From assembly GCF_020740795.1 (NCBI RefSeq), contig NC_067285.1, forward strand, positions 34,791,318 to 34,855,317: DNA of 64,000 nucleotides, written 5' to 3'. Made by a program: the position numbers and the translations under genes. Position 1 is the first letter of the stretch. Every line of letters begins with the position of its first letter. This DNA is from Apus apus. Its lineage: Eukaryota > Chordata > Aves > Apodiformes > Apodidae. Positions 14,057 to 25,292 of this stretch are shown one piece after another. The notes under the pieces were generated by a model that made no database searches, was not told where the DNA came from, and saw only the letters and a program-made list of their open reading frames with translations.

Positions 14057-17000
14057 CAGGCACTGCTTTCTGGCTTTGTAAGGCTGTCCCTGTACAGAAG
14101 AAACCTGGGATTCAAGGTTAGAAGAACTTTGATAATTAGCATTGGATAGAAGGGAAAGTCCTGGCTCCCAGGTCTGTTTCCTGTAGTGAAAAATGATTAA
14201 CAAGGTTTCTGGGAAGAGAAGTGTGGAGAGCATACTAATCTGCCCAAGCAAGGCCAGCCTGCTTGCTTGGATGAAAAGCATATGTTTTGAAGTCCTTACA
14301 TGGATGCCTGTCTCTTGGGTTTTTTTTCCACAGAGGCTTTTTCGCTCTGTTTCATGTGTATGTTTAATTTTCCTGAGAAGAAAGATTCAGTTTTCAATTA
14401 ACTGGCTGAGACTGTCAATGAAAATACAAACTGTAGAGGTGTGTCTGACAGCTTGTATAATTCAGAGCCAAATTGTAAATTGCCTTCTTCTAGGCCACTG
14501 AACACCTATCATAAGATATTAAACCCAGTTTAATTGATTTGGAAAAGCTTTAAGGAAGTGATCTAGCCAAAGATCTCCCATTACTTTCCGTTCCAAACCC
14601 CCCTCTACCAGAATAATCTCTTTTCCCAGGGCCCTTGGTTCTTAAATGGTCTTAATGACTTGAAAAATGGTCGTTTTTCTGGTGTATTGTTTCTAAATCT
14701 TCTCAATCTCTTAATACGAATTAAGCCTCAGTGTTTAAACTGCAAAGAAATGTGAACTGCAAACCCTTGGTAGCAGGAATATCTCTGTGGTTTACAGGCT
14801 GTAATTTGGCAAGAAGTTCAAATTGGCTTTTCAGGACTGGCTGAAAACCGACTTGTGTTGGATCTTCCTTGTCTTAATCTTTGGATGAAACTGCAACAGT
14901 TTCTGTGGAGAAATACTTTAAATGATTACAGGGATAAAGACAGTAAATGTTCTGGATTTTTAAAACAAAGAAAAAATGCTTGAGCTGAAACAATCCCAAT
15001 AATGAAAATTAAAATCCTCCTTAAGCAATCCTTTTGATTTGGATGATACTGAATTAGTAGAAAACTGTATTTTTAAACCAAAAACCAGAATGGAGGCAGA
15101 AACTCCATTTGTCATCCTCTTCTGTAATCCTAGTTTATCCAGTGTGCTGGTAGTGGGTAGCTTGATAACCACTGAAAACGTGTGGGAAAGTTTTGGGTCT
15201 GTTTTTCTTTAAAATTCTTTAATGATTTAACTTGAATGCACTGACTTAATCATTACATAAACCAAAAGTGTGGTTGTGCATACTGCAGATGTCCAGAAAC
15301 CCAGTTTCAACTAGTTTCCCTAAGATAGAGGAGGGAGGTCCAGGAAGTGGCAGAATTGGTGCTGACAAGGGCAGTGGCACCTGATGGGGAGAAGCAGCCC
15401 TTCCTTGGGGCTTTCAGCCCCTTGTCCCACCACGCTCAGCTTGAAGAATGTGCCTGAGCTTGCTCTGAGGACAGCAGTGGCTGTCAGATGAGATGATTCA
15501 CTCCAGTCATTAGCTGCCCTGAAACTTGGTTTAGCTGTTAGTGCCTCTGTCGTGCTTTCATGCATTGAAGTGTAATTAGGTTGTTCAGATTTGTTGCACA
15601 GCGATTCCGTGCAGGAGCTGCTGAAATGAATAGCTTGGAGCTAGTGAGTGCTGTTGAGAGATGTTGTTACAGTCATTTCCTTTATCAATGGTCAATTAAA
15701 TACAAACCTTTTGATCTCTGGGTCCCCTCCTTATCTTCCTGGACTGATGATGAAGGGGTCAGTGCAGGCGTTACAGTTCCAGTCAGACACATTTGCTGCC
15801 AGGGTGGGGAATAGGAGACTTTGGGGAGCAGTCCCAGGGATGAGAACTGTTTGCCTTTTCCCAGAGGAGCAGTTCCCAAGTTGCTCTCCTGTGCATTGCC
15901 CAGCCAAGCTGGAGCTGTAACACCACAGTGCTGAGGTGTGCATTTCTGAAGCCATCCACAGGGTGCCACAGGGGACTGTGTGGCTGCCTCTTCTGCTGGA
16001 CACGAGGAGGGTTCAACCCCAGTTCCCTATTTAAACGTCAGGTTCAAAATAAGCATGTTTGTGTTCTTACCAAGCTTCATTCCAAGATGTGCCTCAGCAG
16101 AGCACTGCCTTTTACTTAGGTTGGACTTCTGTTGGCACATCCCTGGGGCACGTGGTGGATGAGCATTGTGCCATTTCCTCTCTTGGGGTGGAGGTGGGAG
16201 CCCATCCTGTAAGACAATCAAGGTACAAGGTGCATCCTTAACTGCAGCATATTAAACATGACCATGTAGGGATATTAAGTTGGTAGGTAAGTTTCCTTGA
16301 TCTGTGGTCTGGTAGCACAAAGAAACAATGGTCTTTAATGGCTTTAAAACATGACCAGATCTTAGTTGGAATTGTTTCTGTTGTTTTGTTTTTCTTCTGT
16401 TGTTATATGATAACTTACCAGGGAGAAGAAGTGATTTAGAACTCAGAGCTGTGCAGAACAATCCTTATGGCAGACAGTTCATCTAGAGGAAAAATGTCAG
16501 GCATCCATCCTTGAGGCATATGGAAGATTTTGCCAGGGCTTCATGAAAAGACGTGTGTGGCATTAGTAAGAGGCTTCATTTTTTTACTGTCCTATCAAAC
16601 CTAGTAGTGAGCCAGTGCAGACTGACAGTAGAAAGTAAAGAAGCACACCGAGATGAGTGTCCTAAGCTTTGGTGTTCCTTGCAGAAGAAAACTGACCAGT
16701 GTTAATTGGCCACATGTAATTGTAGCTGTTGATCACATTTATGCTTTGTGTCTTAGGACCTGAACTGAAGGTGAGAGCATCTGTGAAAATTTGTCTGGCA
16801 CTTTTAGGTGTTGAAATACTATAAAACTCTAAGTGCCTCATGATGGATTCAGTCCTAAAGCTAATTCAGTCTCCATGCTTACCCTCTAAGGGTTATCATT
16901 TGGGAGAAGGAACTACTTTGTCTTGAAAGCATGGCATAAGTTGATGTGACTTTGGTATGAAGGACCTGGCACTTACTGTCTGAGGCATTCCTCTGCAAAG

Positions 17001-17634
17001 CTTACTTAGCTTTCTGCTCCATCAGTTCCTTTTTTGGACCAAACCTCAGGTAAGATAGAGGAATGAGATTCTTTTTTTTGGTGTGGTGTTCTTTCCTGCT
17101 GGAGAACAAGCAGGGAATTGATGATGCAGGACTTCCCCAATACTGGAAGGTACTGGAGTGCTGTGACTTGCAGAATATTGTACTTGTCTGTATTTCAGGG
17201 TGTGCAGCTTCCCTGATGCTGGCACTGGCTCCAAAGATGACTGGGGCCTGCTGTTTCTTTTCAAGAGCTAAAAGCAAGGCTCCCTGGTTCCTGAGTTTAT
17301 TTCCTTGGAAAACCAGTGTGAGTTGGCTGCTCCCCAGCACACAGCGAGGCAGAAGGAATTTCCTTGCATTTGTGGAAACCTCACTTCATAACTTGGCTTG
17401 TTGTTTCATTCTTGATGCTGTGAGCACCAGCCATGTGTCAGCTGCTGTTTCCTCAGCAGGAAGCTCTTGCCATTCATGGTGCAGTGTGGGAGAAGAGGGG
17501 TATGACCTCCTCTTTTAAATTGGCTGTAACAAAGACAAAAGGAATTGCCTCATGGGGTCAGTAAGTGCTAGAGGCAGAAAAACAAACACAACAAAATAAC
17601 AGTAAGTTGCCCTGGAGAAATAGCTGAGGAGAAG
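14057..17634. other. MCU intron 1, between repeats
   Basis: No exon, RNA gene or mobile element is recognised. AT-rich patches occur at about 14380-14530 and 14980-15080. Confidence 0.65.
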
Positions 17635-17980
17635 AAAGTCAGGAGAAGGCCACAAAGATGGTCTGAGGAGGCCTTAGGGCACCTTCCAGTGCCTGAAGGG
17701 GCTCCAGGAAAGCTGGGGAGGGGCTTGGGGTAAGGGCAGGGAGTGAGAGGACAAGGGGAAATGGATTAAACCTGGAGGATGGGAGATTTAGGTTAGACTT
17801 GAAGAGGAAATTCTTCAGTGTGAGGGTTGTGAGACCCTGGAACAGGTTTCCCAGAGCAGCTGTGGCTGCCCCATCCCTGCAGTTGTTCGAGGCCAGGTTG
17901 GATGGGGCTTGGAGCAACCTGGGCTGGTGGGAGGTGTCCCTGCCCACAGAAGGGGGTTGGAACTAGGTGATCTTTAACCC
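17635..17980 (+). mobile_element. CR1 LINE, 3'-end fragment, sense
   Basis: The copy begins near GGCCACAAAGATGGTCTGAG and runs through GGTTAGACTTGAAGAGGAAA, GGCTGCCCCATCCCTG, GGTTGGATGGGGCTTGGAGC and GGTGGGAGGTGTCCCTGCCC to GGTGATCTTTAACCC. This is the subfamily also seen at 49240 and 59725. The terminal ATTCTRTG repeats are not readable. Confidence 0.9.
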
Positions 17981-20294
17981 AAACGTGTCTGTTTCCTTCT
18001 CTCTAGTTATTAGATATTCAGCTGATTGTAGCTGGTAGAGACAAAACCATACACCCTGAAATCAGTGAGATCAAAACTCCCTAAATTCTTCAAACTCCTT
18101 TTTAAACCAGGGGTTGGAAGCCCTTTCTATTTGAGAAGAGAGGTACTGTCCTTTTCAATACAGAAAGATTCAAATAATGAATCTGAAAATCAGGGAAAGG
18201 AATTCAGCTCTGCCTTGCCTTTGTGCTCAGGTTTCAAAGCTGAGACAGGCTAAAAAGTGTCACAGTATTTTGTTTGGTTTCTGTGTTTCAAACCTTTGGG
18301 ATGCAAGGGAATGAAAATTTCCAGCTTTTTTCCAGTGAGTGTGAGAGCTGTATTAAAAGAAAGGGAATTCAAACCATCCCACTCCAGTAAAGCAGAAAGT
18401 ATTTTAATAGTGAAAACGTGGTCTGGCATCAGAAACTGCAAGGGGAACATTCTCTGCTAGAGACAGGAAAGACTGTTCAAGTCTGTATCAAAGAGGGAGT
18501 GTGGTGGTCTGGTGTAGCATGGCTATCATCTGTTTCAAGTAAATTAGAAAGGGTGTAATCTTCTACAAGTTGTTGATCCTTGCAATAAAAGTAAGAATAT
18601 AGGCTTAGAAAAGGTTTTGGGTTGGTTTTTGTTCAATTTTGGGGTTTTTTGGGTGGGTGAAAGTGCTGTTGGAGGGTGGCCAAGGAAGCACCTGCTACAA
18701 GCAGTATAGGCTGTTTGATTGATGTGCTTAATGCATCTGTTAAACTTTTTTTCCTTTAATCACCTCCTTTTCCCTCTCTTACTCCCAAGGGTCTCTATCA
18801 AAGTCATCAAAAGCAGCAGTGTTCTTGTGTTCAAGACAGGCTGTTGCAACATCTCCACAGCATCAATAACACATGAGAGAAACATACAGTGAAGAACAAG
18901 AGGCTTCAACCTTTTTTTTTTCCCTTTTCTGCAGAGAATGAACCTCCTACCTCTACCTCTTCCTGGACACTGTGAATTACCTGTTTCTTTTTAGGCAGAT
19001 GGGCAAAGGAAGCAGGATGGGAAGGGAATATTTATAGCTCACCTCCTGTTTGTTCCTTTCCTAGCAGATGTGATGGAGCTCTGTGCTTATGTTGAAAGAA
19101 GAGAAAATTCAGGCAGGAATGAGAAGTGAGGCAAATGAAGACCATTTGCTGAAGTGTAGGTCATATGAAGTGCTTCCAAATGTAAAGATTAACACTTCCC
19201 ACATCTTGCTGGCATTGCCTTTTTTGTCCATCTTCTCAGCCTGATTTTAAAAAAACAACAAACAAACAACAACAAAAAACAACCCTACAAGAAAAAAGCC
19301 ACTGCAATTCTGATGGGTTCTTGTTTGCTTGACCTTCATCTGTAGAAACGTTGCCCTATGGAAGCAGTGGGTGCAAAATGTTCTTTTCAGGGCAAAATTT
19401 GACCCTTTGAGTGGGATGTGGGCAAAGAGAACAAGAAATTAGTTCAAGCCAGTGAATTGTAATCAGGCAAGAGCTTCAGTCCTGGGAGACAATCTGTATG
19501 GTTTAAAAAGGCAGCAGTTTGGACTTGTTGGAAGCTGAGGGTAAAATTGTGCTCAAGGGTGAGGGGTTCTGTGCTGCCTGAGCATGGATCCCAGGTACAA
19601 GGGCTTTCTCTGCCATCTTCCCCTCTCGGGCCAGATGTTTGGGGTTTTTGCTTGCCAGCTTGCTGCAGGACAGCAGAGCAATGTAGCTTCAGTGTTACCC
19701 TTGCAAGAGCAAGTGCTGTTTTGTGGCAGACCAGGCTCTTCAAGAGAAGCACGGGGTGTGTGCCGTGAAGGAAAGGCTTTGTGTAATATTACTTATGGAA
19801 ATGTTCCCAGAGACAGCAGCAAAAAGTTGGAGAAGGTCTTCCATAGAGCAGCAGGGATTTGTTGAACAAATCCTTGGTCGAGTTGGGGTCAGTTTCAGAG
19901 GGGAATTGAGGTGGGTTAGTTTGTTGTGTTGTTTGTTTTTTTCCAAGGGAGATCCTGGAAGGTGGCTGAGATATCCAAAGGAGCAGAGGTGGCAAATAAG
20001 GGGAGGAGAGATGCAGACAGGGATCTCTGATGCCAGACTGGCCTGTCCTTTTATCTCTTTGGAGGTGAAGAAGCCACCTAAACTTCTCAGGGCTGCACCT
20101 GAGTGCAGACAGCAGCAAGATTTCCCTTTGCTGCTATTGCAGGAGTTAGGGCCGCCATCAGGTCTTCTCCCTGCCCCTGGCTGTCCTCAGCCCCGTGTGA
20201 GGGGCTGCTGCAGGAGCCTTCCTTGTCTGAGGACCAGAAAGGTCTCTTCTGTGCTCAGAGCCTTGCATTGGTTCAGACGTGAAGGTCTTTATTT
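17981..20294. other. MCU intron 1, between CR1 and LTR
   Basis: It contains an A/C-rich simple-sequence patch at about 19248-19285. The 200-codon + frame 19723-20325 has no recognisable domain and runs into the LTR; I do not call it a gene. Confidence 0.6.
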
Positions 20295-21012
20295 GCAGGC
20301 TTTGGCGGCTGAGGGGTCTCTGTGAGGAGAGGCCAGTCCCGCCCTGAGCTGCTTCCCGCTAATTCCGGCAGCGCCTGGTGAGGCCCAGCCCAGCTGGTGG
20401 CACCTCAGGGAAACTGAGGTAACAAAGGGGGAAAACGCTGGGGAAAAAGTAGGGGAATGAGGGCAAAAATTGTGAGGAATAGCTCCGCAAGCACTGAGGT
20501 AGGAGGGGGGCAGGCAGGGAGTCTCCTTCCACCTGTGGGGAGGCCACGGTTGGGCAGGGATCCAGATGGGTCTCTTTGTGAGGTGTTTCCAGATGGAATT
20601 CCTGTCTCTCCTGTGCCTCTTGAGGGGGTGAAGAAGTGGGAATGAAGGGCTAAGAGATGGGTTGCGGAAAAAGCTGTGAGGTGAAGTTGGAATGAAGGGC
20701 TAAAGTGGACTGTGGAAAAAGCTGCGAGGTGAAGTTGGAATGAAGGGCTGAGGTGGATTGTGGAGGAAGGTGTGAGGGGGTGAGAAGGTGTGTTAGTCTG
20801 TCTGTTTCTTGCTGTTATCTACTTCAATTGGCAATAAATTAAGTTTCCTCGCGTCCAGTCTGTTATGTGTATGACAGTGATTGAGTGATCTCCCTGCCTT
20901 TACCCTGCCTCCTGAGGTTTTTCTTGTTGTTTCTCCTGCCTGGACATGTTGTTGAGGAGGAGGATGAGGGGAGCGGCTAGGGGGGGCAGCTGGCCGTGGT
21001 CAACCCACCACA
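20295..21012 (+). mobile_element. ERVL-like LTR (probably solo, 5' end uncertain)
   Basis: The right end GGTCAACCCACCACA at 20998-21012 is the characteristic terminus of avian ERVL-type LTRs, and AATAAA lies at 20833-20838. The stretch with GAGGCCCAGCCCAGCTGGTG, GGGAATGAAGGGC and CTGTTTCTTGCTGTTATCTA fits this LTR class from memory. It contains a 48-50 bp tandem repeat. I see no TG start and no target-site duplication, so the left border is approximate. No internal viral genes flank it. It lies in MCU intron 1, sense to MCU. Confidence 0.65.
20641..20785 (+). repeat. 48-50 bp tandem repeat inside the LTR, three copies
   Basis: Units start at 20641, 20691 and 20739, each with AATGAAGGGC, and carry GGAAAAAGCTG or a variant. 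The first two units also end GAGGTGAAGTTGG. The third is more diverged. Such internal arrays are common in this LTR class. Confidence 0.85.
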
Positions 21013-24000
21013 GTGTTCTATGGACTTAAATCCAGTAGTAGTTTATATACCAGCATAAAAAAATATTATCCATTTTTATAAGTTATTAGCTGTTGAGTTT
21101 GGACAGCAGGTTTCTGGTCAGAACATGCTTTTTTCTCTGCGTCTCCTCTGCTTTGCACACACAGCTGGTGTGTGAGGGGTAAAGGAAACGAGGTAGCAAA
21201 AGGGAACCCTGTGTCTCAGAGTGAAAGTACTGTTTTAGAGAGACCAAAATGTAACAGAGTATAAGAGTAGAAATGCTTGGAGCTTGGAAGTGAAGGAAAG
21301 ATCAATAAATGGAGGTCTTCGGCATTTCTGAGGTGGATGGCTTGTATTTCTGTGCTTGCTTGGGGAAGCTCACAGCGTATTTGGTCACTGAGATGCTAGC
21401 CAAGAAGTCTTAAGAGACAGCCATTCTTAGGGCCAGGGAAGAGAGATTCAGTTTTTCATGCTGTGAAAGTGGGGATAGAGAGGAAAATAGCTGTTGATTG
21501 TTGAAAAAGGTGAGCTGCTTCATGTCTGACTGAAGGCAGCCTCATTTAAGTGAGGCCCTTCACAAATTGTGAAGATGTTGCAACTGGCACTTTGCAAATG
21601 TAACTCTTAAAGATTTCACTCATGGTAAGACATTTTTACACAGAATGTGCTGTCTTTCACAGAAGCTCTACAGCATGTCTGCAACTGGTACTCCAGGTAA
21701 TGAGTTAGCATGTTTTACTTGTGTTCTAGATTAAGGTATTCATGTTTCTCATGCTTGCTTGTGTTTTTCTGGACAGTTTTCCCTGATTTTTAATTAGGGT
21801 TTGGAAACATGGTACCCCCAAGTTATCATTTGGTAATTACATAAAATACAAAAGGTGAGCTCTGCCAGATTGCTCCCTCTTTTTGCATCAGAGAACACTT
21901 GCTGGTAGCTAAGAGGCTGTTTTTTCTAGCAGGGCTTTGATTAACCTTGTCACCTGTGTAGAATCAAGGACTCTTGAGTTGGTGTTATTTTACCTTTATA
22001 TGTTGTCTACATAGATCTTGACAAAGCTGAAGGAAGTTTTAGTTTTAGACCAAGGACTGGGATTTTTACTCTTGCTCCCTTAATTATTCTGGGAGCAAAG
22101 CTGCTGTGTAACCCAGAGCCTCTTAACATGCATCTTACTGCAGATCAGAAAGGAAACAAAGGATCAAGTGGATGTGAAAAGTGAATTCCTGCAGCTGTTC
22201 TCTTGAGACCCAGAAAGTTATTCTGGTGCTTAAAGCTTATTTCAGTGGTCTGGCTTTGGTGCTTTTCACACTCCAAATCTCACCGACTTCAGAAGTGATG
22301 GAAAAGTCTGTCTCACCTGCAACCTTTGTGTAGTTATTCAGCACTTCTTTGCTGAGGCGGTGAGTTGTTGACTGTCTGCAGGCAAACGACCATCATGAAT
22401 CTGGTGAACAAACCTAGAAACAAGTTCCTCTCCTCCAATCCACAATGCTTTAGTCCCATGTTTCAGCTCTTCTGGTTCATTTCTGCACGAAGCTGTTGAA
22501 TTGCAGACATGGGATAAAGGATACAGGCACTTCTCTCCACTTCAGTTTTAAAACAACAGCCACCCTTCAAGACTAAAAATGATGGATGATTTCTTAAGCT
22601 CTCAGTAACCTTTGATGACAGGAGATGGCATTCAGGTCTCTGCTGACTTTGAGTTCATTTGTTCCTTTTTTTTTTTCCTGTACCTAACCAGTGGAGACTG
22701 TTTTCTTAAATAAAATTCCTAACAGCAGCAAGGTGCAGTTCAGAACTGCAGGAGTAAAAGATAGGTATAGTTTCACCAGCATCTCATTCTGTAAAAAATC
22801 ATGGCAGCGTCTTGCTCTGGGGTTAATGAAATATAAGAGTTGGTTCAGACCTGGACCAAGGTGAAAGAATTGTCAGAGGTTAAATCTGGAGGCACCTCAG
22901 CTTTTTGAGTCACCCAATGTGTTCTGGTTTTCGACCCGTTTTTGCTTTTCATGTGTCCCTGCCTGTATTGTGTGAGGGCAGGAGAATTCTGGAGCTAGCT
23001 TGTACCTGTCAAATGCTCATGGCTTTAAGGTGAAGTCTTTGCAGATGCTGGCTGATAATCTTTCATTTATATATAACTGGTCTGTAATGGCATAAGGCTG
23101 GGTTTTTAGTGGCTTTTAGGATTTTCTGAAAAACTGCTACTGTATTTTCAGGCAAATCTTGTAGCAAGGCAGGCTCGTGGTGTGCAGTATTTCAAAATTA
23201 GGTGATAATGCCATGTAAAAGGGAAGATTAAAGCAGTGAAAAGCACATGTCTGAAAGTGCCAGCTCTGCCACAGGATTGGATAAAATGAGTATGTAAACA
23301 GTGCTTTGTGGTAGTGCTCCCTGACAGGAGGCTTTGTGTCTCACTGTATAAATTCTGACCACTTGCTATTGTATCTGCTCTGACACTATTTTTAGAAGGA
23401 TTAAAATTGAAATTGCTTCAAATAGGAAAAGGTCTTTTTTTAAGCTTCCTCTAGAGGCTTCTCTTCCTTAAGTGCAATTTGGTTTTGAAAACTAGCTTGC
23501 ATGCTTCTGATCACTGAACCTTCTGACTGTTTCCATTGTATTATAGTGATGCCAAGAGAGTGGAGCCTGATTTGTCCAGGGAGTGAGGCTCTCTGTGGTG
23601 TTCTTGGGGTGTTTTTTTGGGTTTTAAACCTGTGTTTCTTTAGGTGGAGGGGGTGGGGGGAGGCATTTCTGGTTGTTCAGTAGTAGAACATGCATGTTTG
23701 TCCATCCAGAAGACTTGCTGTTTTTCAAAAGTAAAAAGACAAATTTGCCCTTTGGCTCCCAACACTGAAGGGTTTTCTTTTTTTTTTAAAGAACGTTACT
23801 TTTCCCAAGCCATGCAACTTCCCAAGGAAGTTGAGTTAGAGCTGTTTTAATGTCCAGTTCTTTCTTTTTTTTACTGTAAGCTGCTATGTGACTCAACTCT
23901 GGGAACCTGAAAATGCAGGTGCAAGGAAGAAAATTGTAAGTGACATGACTGATTTTTTCATTGTCAAGGCTGAGAGAAATGGAGTGTAAATACAGCACAA

Positions 24001-25222
24001 ATGAGGGTGATTTCCAGAGCTGTCAGTGCACTGACCACATGGGCCATAGGTCCTGCTTTCAATAAAGACTAGTGTAGTTGAAACCATCATCTCCTTGCAT
24101 AGCAGGCTTCAGAAGTAGCAGATAAAGCTATTTTAAGTAGCTTATTGAAAACAAAACACGGAGGTCTGGACAATTTGGCAGAGAAATAATCAACAGCCTG
24201 GGTTTTGTTTGCAAACTTCCACTAGAAATTTAAAAAAAGCCCTACCTGTGAGATACCTTTACAGAAATGCAGGGTTGGCAGTTGTCTTTTGGAAACCAAC
24301 AAAATCCCAGACCACAGGGATGCCCATATTGGTTTGCAGCTGCTGAAAAATCTGAGTGCTGGTGGCTCAAATACATACACCATAGACAGATGAGACCTGG
24401 TTTTGTGCCTTAGACTTTTTTTTAAATCGGGCTTTTCTCTGCCAAGATTGTCATCTCAGTATTGAAGGAGGGTTAGTATGTAACTGGTGTGACTTAGCCT
24501 GGAAGACAGACTTTAAATCAGCCTCATTTTAGGTTTTCATAACGAATTAGTCCCTTGCCAAGGTTGCAGAACATTCAAACCTTCTGTGTGTTTTCTTATT
24601 GGGCATTTTTTTTAATGGGTCAGTATCACTATTTTTATATTGCTGTATATATTTTTCTATCACCTGGCATGTTTACTACTTGTATCACCAAGTTTGACTT
24701 CTCTCTCTGCAAGGATAAGACGAAGAAAACATGTCAGCACAGGAAAGGGAATGAACCTCTTAATCTCCACTTAACCCTCCCTTGCTGTCATGCTCAAATG
24801 TTGTTATTTAACCCCAAAAGACTGATGATGTGTGATTTTTACTTTGCATGTCTGAGTAGCAAGCTGAATTGATTTCTTAGAACTGATCGACTACAACGTG
24901 GCTTTTAAAAATGCGTTTTATATTAAAAAAAGACAGCTGTTCTGTTATACATTCTCCCTTTAAACCGTGTGCGTTGAGGTGTGGAGAGGTGAACTTGGCT
25001 GAGGGGGGGAACCCTCCTGGGTGACAGATGGTCAGAGAAGAGGGTTCTCAGCAGGGGCTCCTGATTTGTGGCTGCCCCTGCGGTGGATGGGAGGAAATGC
25101 CTCGCACAGGCATTTGGGGCAGGGGATGGCGGGAGGGGGGCAGGAGGTGGCACCGGGCTGTGATTCTGCCAGACGAGCGGCACTGAATATTTGTCCTTTT
25201 TGCTGCGCTTGTGTTTTCTTAG
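21013..25222. other. MCU intron 1, 3' end
   Basis: Nothing is recognised apart from short homopolymer runs. It ends with the acceptor TTTTCTTAG of exon 2. The GC content rises and CpG appears at about 25000-25220 next to the exon, but there is no second exon there. Confidence 0.7.
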
Positions 25223-25292
25223 GTGCACCAGAGGCTTTCTCCTTGGCAGAGCGTGAGGGTGGTCTATTGCAGTACAGTAGTGCCCTCTGATG
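25223..25292 (+). CDS. MCU: MCU exon 2 (presequence end / start of mature protein)
   Basis: This 70-nt exon is flanked by TTCTTAG and GTGAGT. It encodes 23 residues plus one base, beginning VHQR and ending CSTVVPSD. Human exon 2 reads the same frame with VHQRIASWQ and YCSTVVPSD. It enters in phase 0 and leaves in phase 1; the trailing G joins AA of exon 3 to make Glu. The middle is diverged: the human CaMKII-site Ser57 aligns with Pro here (RLSPW against RIASW). This stretch lies near the presequence cleavage region, where divergence is expected. Confidence 0.93.

Noticed and set aside
13741..14281. Cys/Val-rich and Thr/His/Pro-rich repeat proteins on both strands
   Set aside because: Produced by a 36-bp minisatellite whose length is a multiple of three.
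19723..20325. 200-codon + frame
   Set aside because: No recognisable domain, no splice context, lies in MCU intron 1 and runs into LTR sequence. I also checked this GC-richer area as a possible MCU exon 1; no presequence joining to VHQR was found.
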